In this document: positions 35,365 to 43,818 of the stretch, piece by piece | Numbering within the stretch: position 1 is the stretch's first letter | How the letters are laid out: each line of letters begins with the position of its first letter | Assembly: GCF_000764185.1 (NCBI RefSeq) | Contig: NZ_JQEC01000071.1 | Coordinates: 62,001-126,000, forward strand | Reading direction: 5' to 3' | Source: Colwellia psychrerythraea | GTDB lineage: Bacteria; Pseudomonadota; Gammaproteobacteria; Enterobacterales; Alteromonadaceae | Length of the DNA stretch: 64,000 nucleotides | Translations under genes and position numbers: made by a program | The notes under the pieces: model-generated | What the model saw: only the letters and a program-made list of their open reading frames with translations | Database searches by the model: none | Told to the model about the DNA's origin: nothing

Positions 35365-35874
35365 CTACTGCGATATGACCTGTTTTTTAATTTCTAAAAT
35401 AGATATTGTTGCCAAAGTAATTATTATTGTAAATTCAACCAATAAAATGCTAGGTGTATACCATGTCCATAACCACCAAGCTTCTCTGTTTTCTAATACC
35501 ATAATATCAATATGCATTGATAAATATGTAACCGTATTAATAGCCAATAAATACATGATTGCAGAAGTAGCTTTGTGAAATCTAACACGGGTAATTAAAT
35601 GAACAGAAATAATTGCAATGATTGCTAATACATCAAACTGAAGCCATGTGAGATAAAAGTTATAGTCTGGCTGGGTATTATCAGACAACCAAAAATATTC
35701 AAAGGTGTTGTTTGCAACCACAAAACAGCCAAATAGAATAATACTAGTTATAAAAACTGACGGATTAACACGCCAGTTTTTATAACTTAAAATAAGGACA
35801 CCGATAAAACCTAACATGACCCAAAGGTCTATTGTCTGTGCCGTTTCAGGGTTGTTTAGTAAATCGAAGTACAT
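35365..35874 (-). CDS. Multi-spanning membrane protein of unknown function
   Basis: A 169-residue protein with about five transmembrane helices: roughly residues 15-33, 40-58, 73-91 (LQFDVLAIIAIISVHLI), 103-122 and 135-158, joined by short loops rich in Trp, Tyr and Asn. It is not a recognised family. A ribosome site (AAGGA) precedes the ATG, which is only 16 bp after the stop of the HGGGGVYVPPK gene, so the two very likely share an mRNA. A role as transporter, immunity protein or partner of that small protein is possible but is only inference from position. Confidence 0.6.
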   Translation of the reverse strand: MYFDLLNNPETAQTIDLWVMLGFIGVLILSYKNWRVNPSVFITSIILFGCFVVANNTFEYFWLSDNTQPDYNFYLTWLQFDVLAIIAIISVHLITRVRFHKATSAIMYLLAINTVTYLSMHIDIMVLENREAWWLWTWYTPSILLVEFTIIITLATISILEIKKQVISQ

Positions 35875-35890
35875 TCATCAAAGTCCTTAT

Positions 35891-36133
35891 TTATGCTGAG
35901 TTCTCTTTCTTTGGTGGAACGTATACACCACCGCCACCATGATAAGTCTTAACCAGCTCATCATTTAGCGCTTTTGAAGCTTCAGCACTTATTGTCACTG
36001 AATCATTAGTTTTGGGAGGAACATAGACACCACCGCCACCGTGTTCAGGTGTTACGATTGAGTCTGCTTTCTTGGTCGTTGGAGTTTGTTCAGAACTTTG
36101 AAATTTATTGATATCAACACCGGATAATTCCAT
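35891..36133 (-). CDS. Small protein with two HGGGGVYVPPK motifs
   Basis: An 80-residue hydrophilic protein. Residues 31-41 and 65-75 are the same 11-mer, HGGGGVYVPPK, 34 residues apart. Synonymous codon differences between the copies show that the amino-acid motif, not the DNA, is preserved. Between them lies TNDSVTISAEASKALNDELV, whose VTISAEA resembles the short motif of FlgM-like and other small flagellar-associated proteins. It has a good ribosome site (AAGGA, 8 bases before ATG) and sits behind a 47-nt leader hairpin, upstream of a membrane protein. No signal peptide. Function unknown; a peptide precursor or a short binding-motif protein are both conceivable. Confidence 0.65.
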   Translation of the reverse strand: MELSGVDINKFQSSEQTPTTKKADSIVTPEHGGGGVYVPPKTNDSVTISAEASKALNDELVKTYHGGGGVYVPPKKENSA

Positions 36134-36181
36134 TATAATTTAATCCTTATGATTAAAAGTTAATAAAAGGTTAATAAAAAG

Positions 36182-36228
36182 CAGTTAATAATTTTCAGGT
36201 TTTAACAAAAACCTTCAATTATTAACTG
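36182..36228 (-). promoter_or_regulatory. Long leader hairpin upstream of the HGGGGVYVPPK gene (attenuator or terminator)
   Basis: CAGTTAATAATT (36182-36193) pairs with AATTATTAACTG (36217-36228), and AGGTTTT (36197-36203) with AAAACCT (36208-36214), giving 19 bp with one internal loop. On the minus strand the structure is followed by CTTTTTATT, a terminator-like U-run, 49 bases before the gene start. Confidence 0.6.
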
Positions 36229-36388
36229 TAAAAATAATCAGTACAATTAACCTGATTACACTCTAAAAAACAAGTACAACAGGTAAATTGTAACTCCTTG
36301 TTGCTGATAACAACATTACATGCCATTACGCGCTCTTGTAAGTAGAGTTAACATAGTGCTAACTTACTGTATATTATTGCGTTTGTTA

Positions 36389-36941
36389 TTATTTTTTGTT
36401 TTTACACTTTCCATTAAAAATGCTTGTCCACATATTCAGTGCCGCTCGCTTCTCTTTTATATAGCTATATCTATCATAATGAATCGCTGATACGTCTGAT
36501 TTATCATGTTGTTGCAAAATATCCCGCATTTCCTTACTTATACCAGCCTCAACGATTAATGTTTTACAAGTTCGCCTAAAATCACGCGGGGCAATGATAG
36601 GCATTTTATGTTTTTACACCAACGTTGTAGTGACATTCTTAAAGTAGATAAACTGGCATGTTCATTAACATCATCACGATGGGGCCATAAATACCCTGAT
36701 CTATTTATCAATAAAGCTAATTAAGTTATCAGTGATTTTGCAAGTTGTGGAATAGGTAGCAGGTGATCACAACGTTTTCTATTTTTTATACGCTCTTTAG
36801 GTATCGTAAGAATTTCTTTACATCATCAGATGACGATAAGGCCGCATAAGGACCAACTCCCCTAACATCACTATCAGCCGTAACAACATAGGGCTTATCT
36901 TTAGGCTTAAGTGCCTTAATACTTTTATCTGTAAAGTACAT
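36389..36941 (-). pseudogene. Tyrosine recombinase (integrase) relic
   Basis: Three pieces of one integrase lie in order but in different frames. MYFTDKSIKALKPKDKPY (36941 downward) is the typical N-terminal arm; KEILTIPKERIKNRKRCDHL (near 36730-36815) is the start of the catalytic domain; APRDFRRTCKTLIVEAGISK to HYDRYSYIKEKRAALNMW (36389-36604) contains the box II arginine and the tyrosine nucleophile. The central part, about 200 residues, is missing and at least two frameshifts and stops separate the pieces. This is a dead scar of a prophage or genomic island; attachment sites were not found. Confidence 0.85.
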
Positions 36942-37248
36942 AGTGTCAGTTAAGCCCAAAATAAGAGTGACTATGAGACAATATAAACAGAAAAAACTTG
37001 AAGCAAGCATATTTACTGGGGTATGTGAGATACAGAGGTGTTAATTGAGAGTTACTAAAGAATCATCACTAACAATTCACACATATTTTAACCTCATAAA
37101 CAGGCAAGCACTTAAAAGTAAAATATGCTTGGCTAAATCAACAATTTACTCTATAAATAGAATATATCATTGACTAAAAATTATTTTAAATTCAAATACT
37201 TTTTCTCTCATTCAATACCACATCAAAAAACTTTAAAAGGGACTCCTT

Positions 37249-39684
37249 GTGGACATAATTATTTGGTTACTTGTTGCATTTACACTAACTTGGTTTATGA
37301 GCTATTCACGGGCATCATTATCAAGTTATACCTTGACTTTTGCAGCGTTAATGGCATTAGGATCATTTTTCAATACTATTGGTATTGTTTCTTGGTTACT
37401 TTTTGGTGTGATCGCATTGCCACTGAATATAGACAGTATTCGCCAACAATTTATTAGTATGCCGTTGTTGGCCCTATTTAAAAAAATAATGCCAAAAATG
37501 TCATCAACAGAACAAGAAGCTATCGACGCAGGAACCACCTGGTTCGATGCTGATTTATTTCGCGGCGACCCAGACTGGAAAAAGCTTCATAATTTCCCTA
37601 GGCCAAGATTAAGTACTGCAGAGCAAGAATTTTTAGATGGTCCTGTTGAGCAAGTATGTGCCATGACTAACGATTGGCACATTACCCATGAAATAGCCGA
37701 TCTTCCACCAGAAATATGGCAATTTTTAAAAGAAAATAAATTTTTTGCCATGATCATTAAAAAACAATACGGTGGTTTAGAGTTCTCAGCTTTTGCCCAA
37801 TCACGTGTATTACAAAAACTAACGGGGGTAAGTTCAGTACTTGCCAGTACTGTAGGCGTGCCTAACTCTTTAGGACCCGGTGAGTTGTTGCAAGAATACG
37901 GCACGAAAGAGCAGCAAGATTATTACTTGCCACGTTTGGCTATCGGTGAAGAAATCCCTTGTTTTGCTCTCACAAGTCCTGAAGCCGGCTCAGATGCTGG
38001 TGCTATACCAGACGTTGGTATTATTTGTCGTGGTGAATTTGAAGGAAAAGATGTTCTAGGTATGAAACTAACTTGGGATAAACGTTATATAACTTTAGCC
38101 CCTATTGCTACGGTCTTAGGCTTAGCATTTAAATTGAAAGACCCTGACCATTTGCTTTCAGATAAAGAAGACTTAGGCATTACCTGTGCGCTTATCCCAA
38201 CAAACTTAGATGGTATTGCCATCGGCCGCAGGCATTTTCCACTTAATGTTCCCTTTCAAAATGGCCCAACGCAAGGTAATGATGTCTTTGTACCCTTAAG
38301 TTTTATTATTGGTGGCTCCGACATGGCCGGACAAGGTTGGCGTATGTTAGTTGAATGCCTTTCTGTAGGCCGAGCGATTACCCTACCTTCCAATAGCGCT
38401 GGTGGTATTAAAACAACAGCCTTAGCAACGGGTGCATATAGTCGTATAAGACGACAATTTAAAATGCCCATTGGTAAAATGGAAGGTATTGAAGAGCCTC
38501 TTGCCCGTATTGGCGCTAATGCCTATCTAATGGATGCAGTAACCATTATGTCAACAGGAGCAATTGATCTTGGGGAAAAACCTTCTGTAATTTCAGCCAT
38601 AGCAAAATACCACCTTACCGAAAAAATGCGCTCTTCAATTACCGATGCCATGGACATTCATGGTGGTAAAGGCATTTGCATGGGTCCCAATAATTACTTA
38701 GCGCGAGGTTATCAAGGTGCGCCTATTGCTGTCACTGTTGAAGGGGCTAATATATTAACCCGCAGTATGATTATTTACGGACAAGGTGCTATCCGCTGTC
38801 ACCCATACGTACTTGCCGAATTAGAAGCTGCCAACAATAGCAATAATGAGCAAGCGCTTAATGATTTTGACCACGCTCTTTTTGGTCATATTGGCTTTAG
38901 CATCAGCAACATTAGCCGTAGCCTATGGTGCTCAATCACTGGTTCACGTCTTTTAAATAGTCCATTTAATGACGAAACGCGTCGTTATTACCAATTACTC
39001 ACTCGTTTTAGCGCCAACTTGGCTATGTTATCCGATATCGCCATGTTAACCCTCGGTGCAGACTTGAAACGTAAAGAGCGGATTTCAGCGAGACTTGGCG
39101 ATGTGCTAAGCCAATTGTACTTAGCTAGCGCGACCTTAAAACGATATAATGATGAGGGCCGTAAAAGTGCCGATTTACCACTAGTTCAATGGGCCGTTGA
39201 AGATTGTCTTTATAACATGCAGCATGCCATTGACGAGCTTATCAACAACTTCCCAAATAAAGCGGTTGCAATACTATTACGCTCGGTCATCTTTCCATTA
39301 GGAACGTGGTTAAACAAACCAAGTGACGAGACTTCACACAAAGTAGCGCAATTATTACAAACACCTTCAGCCACCCGAACCCGTTTAGGGCAAGGGCAAT
39401 ATTTAACCCAAAACGAAACTAATATTTTTGGAAAGTTGGAGAAAGTTTTTGAAGATATTATCAATTGTGAACCAATTTTCGACAAAGTATGCCTAGCGGT
39501 TAATGAAAAATTACCTTTTTATCAATTAAATAAAGTTGCTGAACTTGGTTTATCCCAAAACATCATTTCAAAAGCTGAAGCTGAGTTGTTAAGCACTGCC
39601 GAGAGTGGCCGTCAATGGGTCATTGCTGTAGATGATTTTGATAGTAAAGAGTTAGCTGTATTTACTCCTGAATTAGATTCGTAA
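37249..39684 (+). CDS. fadE: Acyl-CoA dehydrogenase FadE
   Basis: First enzyme of fatty-acid beta-oxidation, introducing the 2,3-double bond with FAD. At 811 residues it matches the long enterobacterial FadE (814) along its length, with hydrophobic helices at the N-terminus (about 1-65) that attach it to the membrane. EAIDAGTTWFDADLF, CFALTSPEAGSDAGAI, GRRHFPLNVPFQNGPTQGND and ITVEGANILTRSMIIYGQGA are FadE hallmarks; the last holds the catalytic Glu (EGANI). Translation starts at GTG (37249), with GGGA six bases upstream. It precedes a TetR regulator and a second acyl-CoA dehydrogenase, forming a lipid-degradation cluster. Confidence 0.95.
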   Translation: MDIIIWLLVAFTLTWFMSYSRASLSSYTLTFAALMALGSFFNTIGIVSWLLFGVIALPLNIDSIRQQFISMPLLALFKKIMPKMSSTEQEAIDAGTTWFDADLFRGDPDWKKLHNFPRPRLSTAEQEFLDGPVEQVCAMTNDWHITHEIADLPPEIWQFLKENKFFAMIIKKQYGGLEFSAFAQSRVLQKLTGVSSVLASTVGVPNSLGPGELLQEYGTKEQQDYYLPRLAIGEEIPCFALTSPEAGSDAGAIPDVGIICRGEFEGKDVLGMKLTWDKRYITLAPIATVLGLAFKLKDPDHLLSDKEDLGITCALIPTNLDGIAIGRRHFPLNVPFQNGPTQGNDVFVPLSFIIGGSDMAGQGWRMLVECLSVGRAITLPSNSAGGIKTTALATGAYSRIRRQFKMPIGKMEGIEEPLARIGANAYLMDAVTIMSTGAIDLGEKPSVISAIAKYHLTEKMRSSITDAMDIHGGKGICMGPNNYLARGYQGAPIAVTVEGANILTRSMIIYGQGAIRCHPYVLAELEAANNSNNEQALNDFDHALFGHIGFSISNISRSLWCSITGSRLLNSPFNDETRRYYQLLTRFSANLAMLSDIAMLTLGADLKRKERISARLGDVLSQLYLASATLKRYNDEGRKSADLPLVQWAVEDCLYNMQHAIDELINNFPNKAVAILLRSVIFPLGTWLNKPSDETSHKVAQLLQTPSATRTRLGQGQYLTQNETNIFGKLEKVFEDIINCEPIFDKVCLAVNEKLPFYQLNKVAELGLSQNIISKAEAELLSTAESGRQWVIAVDDFDSKELAVFTPELDS

Positions 39685-39790
39685 AGAAAAATATCCTTAT
39701 TACCAAGTGTTTGGGTGGTAATAAGGATATATAAAGTGCTTTTTTAATACTATCACTAAGCTAAAATAATGTTAATATAAAGTAAATGCC

Positions 39791-40510
39791 ATGCTAATTA
39801 CATTAACAGAGTTATACATGCCCATAAAAGATATCGTTAATCCAGACCTTACGGAACAACATAATAGCATGCCGGTAAAGCGTCGCTCTAAAGGGGAGAA
39901 AACCCGTGAGAAAATTTTAATTGCAGCGATTGAGGTTTTAGCACTCAATGGTGTAAAAGGTACCACTCATCGGGCGATTGCCAGCCATGCGCAATTACAA
40001 CTTTCATTAACTACTTACTACTTTAAAGACATTCAAGAGCTGATCCATCAAGCGTTTAAATTAAATTCAGCGCATATTTTATCTCGTGCTGACACCATTC
40101 TTGAAGTCGCATTTACACAAATCACTAAAATAGAGAAAAAAGAGCTAAGAAAAACAGCAGTTAAGGAAGTCTTGTGTCAACAATTAAGTGAAATAACTTC
40201 ACTGCACTTAATTGAAAATATCAAACATTACGCTATATCACTTGCTGTGGAGCAATTGATGTTCACAGAAATTCAAGTAACGCCTGTATTACGTCTACTT
40301 GTTGAAGAGCATGAGTTAGCTCAATTAGTACCCTATGAACAACTTTGTCGCTTTTTTAACAAAGTAAATCCTGAACTTGATGCTAAAATAATGTACACGG
40401 TTTTCTCACAACTTCAATATGGCCAGCTAGCAAAGCAAGTGAACATAGATAACTTACTGATTGAGCAAACAACACGCAGAGTTATTGCTTGGATTATGTC
40501 ATTAAAATAA
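39791..40510 (+). CDS. TetR/AcrR-family transcriptional regulator
   Basis: A 239-residue TetR-type regulator. The helix-turn-helix is at about residues 37-80 (GEKTREKILIAAIEVLALNG, then TTHRAIASHAQLQLSLTTYYF). The rest is the ligand-binding domain. It lies 106 bp after fadE and converges on another acyl-CoA dehydrogenase, which suggests control of acyl-CoA metabolism; the ligand is not known. The start is uncertain: ATG codons at 39791, 39827 and 39869 are all in frame, none with a strong ribosome site. Confidence 0.82.
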   Translation: MLITLTELYMPIKDIVNPDLTEQHNSMPVKRRSKGEKTREKILIAAIEVLALNGVKGTTHRAIASHAQLQLSLTTYYFKDIQELIHQAFKLNSAHILSRADTILEVAFTQITKIEKKELRKTAVKEVLCQQLSEITSLHLIENIKHYAISLAVEQLMFTEIQVTPVLRLLVEEHELAQLVPYEQLCRFFNKVNPELDAKIMYTVFSQLQYGQLAKQVNIDNLLIEQTTRRVIAWIMSLK

Positions 40511-40540
40511 TGTCGCTAAGATAATGAGTTAAATCTAGTA

Positions 40541-40587
40541 AAAAAATGCACGGTAACTATTATTTCAAGTTACCGTGCATTTTTGTT
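40541..40587. terminator. Bidirectional terminator between the TetR gene and acyl-CoA dehydrogenase
   Basis: AAAAATGCACGGTAACT pairs with AGTTACCGTGCATTTTT, flanked by A- and T-runs, between two converging genes. Confidence 0.9.
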
Positions 40588-40617
40588 TGTACTAAAAATT
40601 AAAAGCTAACGTTTTTC

Positions 40618-42438
40618 TTAAAGAAATGACATTAACTCTTGGTCAAGTTGCATTAAACTTTTTGGGTCTGCCATCATAGTTTTAGCTAAAGACTTAGTTC
40701 TAGGTAACATACGTTCAAAATAAAACTCAGCTGTTTTGATTTTAGCACGATAAAAGTCTCTATTTTCTACATCTCCGGCAAGTTTTTCATAGGCTGACTG
40801 TGCCATCTTCGCCCAAAAGTAACCCATGACGACATAACCCGAATACATTAAAAAGTCTACCGACGCCGAACCAACTACATCGCGATCAGACTTAGCTTTT
40901 AATGCAAGGCGAACCGAATATTGTTGCCAGTTGGCAATAGATTTACTTAAAGGCCAGATAAAGCGGTTCATTTGACGTTTGTGTGGGTTACTTGAAATCA
41001 AACTATGGTTTTTACAAAAACCAAGTACTTCTTTAGAGAAGTCATTTAACGACTTACCGCGAGTCATTAATATTTTACGGCCTAATAAATCAAGGGCTTG
41101 TATGCCCGTAGTACCTTCATAAAGCGTAGAGATTCGTGCATCTCGTACTATTTGCTCCATGCCCCACTCTTTTATATAACCGTGACCACCAAAGATTTGT
41201 AAGCCATGATTTGCACTTTCAGAGCCAAGCTCAGTTAAAAATGCTTTTAATATCGGCGTTATAAAACCTAAACGATCATCGGCTGCTTGACGCTCTTCTT
41301 CGGTTTTTGCCATTGAAATATCATCAACAATTTTAGCTGTATAATAAATCATGGCTCTGCCGCCTTCAGAAATTGCTTTCTGGGTCATCAGCATTTTACG
41401 CACATCCGGGTGAACAATAATTGGGTCAGCAATTTGTTCAGGATATTTTTTACCCGTTAAAGAACGCATTGATAAACGTTCCTTGGCATAAATCAAAGAG
41501 TTTTGAAAGGCAAGTTCAGCTGAGCAAATCCCTTGTAACGCAGTGCCAATTCTTGCCGTATTCATAAAGGTGAACATACATTCTAAACCTTTATTTTCTG
41601 GGCCAATTAAAGTACCAATGGAATTGTCAAAATTCAGAACCGCTGTCGCAGAAGCTTTTATACCCATTTTGTCTTCTATTGAACCACAGGTAACCTTGTT
41701 AGCTTCCCCTAAAGTTCCGTTTTGCTCAGTTTTTATTTTTGGTACTATAAATAGTGAAATACCACGAGTGCCTTTTGGCGCATCAGGTAACCTTGCAAGT
41801 ACAATATGGATAATGTTATCCGTTAAGTCATGTTCACCTGCAGAAATAAATATTTTTGTACCGGTAATATTGTATGTACCATCGCCGTTTGGCTCTGCTT
41901 TAGTTTTAACTTGCCCTAAATCAGTACCACATTGAGGCTCTGTTAAACACATAGTACCTGTCCAAGTACCCTGAATTAACCGTGTTAAATACAATTCTTT
42001 TTGCTTGTCATTACCATGAGTAGTAATAGTGTTCATAGCGCCATGGCTTAAACCTGGATACATTGCCCAAGACCAGTTAGCTGTGCCTGTCATTTCTGAT
42101 TGCACCATGCCTAGTGAAGGAGGAAGACCTTGTCCGCCATGCTCTGATGAATGCGACAACGAAGACCACCCACCATCTATGTACTGTTGATATGCTTCTT
42201 TGAAGCCTTTAGGCGTGGTAACTTTACCATTATCGAACTTACAACCTTCTTTATCACCGCTTTGGTATAAAGGCAGTAATTCATTTTCACAAAACTTGGC
42301 ACACTCTTGCAGAATAGCATCCACTAAATCAGGACTAGCTTCTTCAAATTCTTCATATTTCTTATAATGATCATAATATTTAAAAACATCTTCAATCAAA
42401 AACTTAATATCTGCTATTGGTGCTTTATAACTTAGCAT
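40618..42438 (-). CDS. Acyl-CoA dehydrogenase, long (about 600-residue) type, DmdC-like
   Basis: A 606-residue acyl-CoA dehydrogenase with the extra C-terminal domain of the DmdC/FadE5-like group. CLTEPQCGTDLGQVKTKAEP (about 165-184), GTKIFISAGEHDL, QIFGGHGYIKEWGMEQIVRD and YEGTTGIQALDLLGRKI (catalytic Glu in YEGT, about 429) are clear. It is often annotated as 3-methylmercaptopropionyl-CoA dehydrogenase, but without dmdA/B neighbours a general medium- or long-chain role is as likely. A FadR-like palindrome lies about 50 bp upstream of the start, so it is probably repressed in the absence of fatty acids. Confidence 0.88.
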   Translation of the reverse strand: MLSYKAPIADIKFLIEDVFKYYDHYKKYEEFEEASPDLVDAILQECAKFCENELLPLYQSGDKEGCKFDNGKVTTPKGFKEAYQQYIDGGWSSLSHSSEHGGQGLPPSLGMVQSEMTGTANWSWAMYPGLSHGAMNTITTHGNDKQKELYLTRLIQGTWTGTMCLTEPQCGTDLGQVKTKAEPNGDGTYNITGTKIFISAGEHDLTDNIIHIVLARLPDAPKGTRGISLFIVPKIKTEQNGTLGEANKVTCGSIEDKMGIKASATAVLNFDNSIGTLIGPENKGLECMFTFMNTARIGTALQGICSAELAFQNSLIYAKERLSMRSLTGKKYPEQIADPIIVHPDVRKMLMTQKAISEGGRAMIYYTAKIVDDISMAKTEEERQAADDRLGFITPILKAFLTELGSESANHGLQIFGGHGYIKEWGMEQIVRDARISTLYEGTTGIQALDLLGRKILMTRGKSLNDFSKEVLGFCKNHSLISSNPHKRQMNRFIWPLSKSIANWQQYSVRLALKAKSDRDVVGSASVDFLMYSGYVVMGYFWAKMAQSAYEKLAGDVENRDFYRAKIKTAEFYFERMLPRTKSLAKTMMADPKSLMQLDQELMSFL

Positions 42439-42485
42439 TACCCTACTCCGACTACTTTAGTGATCTATTTATATCTAGATTAAAG

Positions 42486-42502
42486 CACTGGTCGTACCAC
42501 TA
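42486..42502. promoter_or_regulatory. FadR-like operator upstream of acyl-CoA dehydrogenase
   Basis: CACTGGTCGTACCACTA contains the perfect palindromic core TGGTCGTACCA; E. coli FadR sites follow CTGGTC-N-GACC-type sequences. It lies 48 bp upstream of the ATG at 42438, in a position that would block the promoter. Confidence 0.55.
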
Positions 42503-42504
42503 AT

Positions 42505-43199
42505 TCAAGTTGTTTTTTCAATTTTTTATAAAGACAGTAAAAACAAAGCAATAATAAATAAAATAAACACGTTAATTAACAAATTGTTATCGATTATTGA
42601 TAGAGATAAATATTTCAATCATTTAGCTAGCTTATAGCAACAGGATTAAATAAGTGACACTTAGCAAAAAATAAAAGGCTCAAAGGCAAGGAATTGATTG
42701 AAAAGAATAGTTACTCAAGAGTATATACTCATGCTTTCTCTAATAAGTTAGGTCCTTGTATCATTATTGTCAAAATAAAATATTGAGTAAACTAAGACAT
42801 CTGGTTTGCTCTAAGCTCGATAATGCAGCTGTAAGTTGCTCAGTTAACTAGTTTGTATCATATCGGTAAGTGCTGTTTATTGATGGTTAATGCTCTAGAT
42901 AAAATGAGAAACCTAAGGAAAGGTTTAATAAGTTATTAGCTAAGATTTGTAGATCTTATTCTTATAAATCGAACAAAATATGATGGATAATAATATAAAC
43001 GCAGTCAATTAATAAAAAATTTATGCTGATAAATTAGAAGTACAGATTTAATATTTATAAATTAAGAGGTTTTTTATATTTAGATTGTATTAAATACAGA
43101 AGGGGTATATCTCATTCTACTTTGACATGGCGTTAAAGTAATCTATAAAACTAACTATGCTGTTAGCCTTATTATTTCTTTCTTTATACTTAACAAAAT
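42505..43199. other. Long gene-free stretch upstream of acyl-CoA dehydrogenase and downstream of the tRNA array
   Basis: About 700 bp of AT-rich sequence with no convincing reading frame. CTAAC/GTTAG followed by TTTT on the minus strand (near 43149-43170) may be a weak terminator for the tRNA array. No integrase or attachment site is visible although tRNA 3' ends are frequent insertion points. Confidence 0.4.
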
Positions 43200-43276
43200 T
43201 GGCGGAGTGGACGGGACTCGAACCCGCGACCCCCGGCGTGACAGGCCGGTATTCTAACCAACTGAACTACCACTCC
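43200..43276 (-). tRNA. tRNA-Asp (GUC), copy 5 in transcription order
   Basis: 77 nt, sequence identical to the four copies that follow. On the minus strand it begins GGAGTGGTAGTTCAGTTGG, has the anticodon loop CCTGTCACG (anticodon GTC), T-loop GTTCGAGTC and ends ACTCCGCCA, with the CCA encoded. Acceptor stem GGAGTGG/CCACTCC pairs fully. Last copy before the array ends. Confidence 0.97.
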
Positions 43277-43345
43277 GCATATTTTGTTTACTTTGAGTTT
43301 TTAACGAAGCTCTCTTCGCATCAACTATGATGATTCAAACAAAAT

Positions 43346-43422
43346 TGGCGGAGTGGACGGGACTCGAACCCGCGACCCCCGGCGTGACAGGCCGGTATTC
43401 TAACCAACTGAACTACCACTCC
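43346..43422 (-). tRNA. tRNA-Asp (GUC), copy 4 in transcription order
   Basis: Identical 77-nt tRNA-Asp with encoded CCA; separated from copy 5 by a 69-nt spacer and from copy 3 by a 109-nt spacer that contains a tRNA relic. Confidence 0.97.
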
Positions 43423-43450
43423 GCATATCTTGCTTACTTTGAGTTTTCAC

Positions 43451-43480
43451 TTGGGGAAGTGATCGGGACTCTACCCGTGA
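43451..43480 (-). pseudogene. Relic of a tRNA 3' half in the tRNA-Asp array
   Basis: The plus-strand sequence TTGGGGAAGTGATCGGGACT and the following CTACCCGTGA align with the tRNA-Asp 3' part (TTGGCGGAGTGGACGGGACT then CGAACCCGCG) at about two-thirds of positions. This is the acceptor 3' arm and T-arm of a decayed copy; the remainder is deleted. It explains why this spacer is about 40 nt longer than the others. Confidence 0.55.
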
Positions 43481-43531
43481 AATTTTAACGAAGTTCAGTT
43501 CGCATCAACTATGATGATTCTAAATCAAAAT

Positions 43532-43608
43532 TGGCGGAGTGGACGGGACTCGAACCCGCGACCCCCGGCGTGACAGGCCGGTATTCTAACCAACTGAACT
43601 ACCACTCC
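43532..43608 (-). tRNA. tRNA-Asp (GUC), copy 3 in transcription order
   Basis: Identical 77-nt tRNA-Asp with encoded CCA, followed (minus strand) by the long spacer holding the tRNA relic. Confidence 0.97.
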
Positions 43609-43675
43609 GCTGTATTTCGCTTTGAAACTTTAACGAATTTCACTTCGCATCAACTATGATGATTTTAAACAAAAT

Positions 43676-43752
43676 TGGCGGAGTGGACGGGACTCGAACC
43701 CGCGACCCCCGGCGTGACAGGCCGGTATTCTAACCAACTGAACTACCACTCC
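43676..43752 (-). tRNA. tRNA-Asp (GUC), copy 2 in transcription order
   Basis: Identical 77-nt tRNA-Asp with encoded CCA, flanked by nearly identical 66- and 67-nt spacers, a sign of recent unit duplication. Confidence 0.97.
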
Positions 43753-43818
43753 GCTGTATTTCGCTTTGAAATTTTAACGAATTTCACTTCGCATCAACTA
43801 TGATGATTTTAACAAAAT

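Larger units (their letters stand above)
43277..43818 (-). repeat. Conserved spacers between the tRNA-Asp genes
   Basis: All four spacers share a core, on the plus strand AACGAA-N6-8-TTCGCATC followed by AACTATGATGATT just before the next tRNA. ACGAA and TTCG(C/T) can form a small hairpin in the precursor RNA, likely a processing landmark. The two promoter-proximal spacers are almost identical. Repeat unit (tRNA plus spacer) about 143-146 bp. Confidence 0.8.

Noticed and set aside
37170..37457. 95-residue open frame overlapping the fadE start
   Set aside because: Overlaps fadE in another frame; fadE matches the family over its full length from GTG 37249.
41543..41935. 130-residue open frame opposite the acyl-CoA dehydrogenase
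   Set aside because: Antisense to conserved dehydrogenase motifs.
42505..43199. Genomic-island insertion at the tRNA-Asp 3' end
   Set aside because: No integrase, no duplicated tRNA 3' end outside the array and no genes in the gap; the integrase relic at 36389-36941 is 6 kb away.
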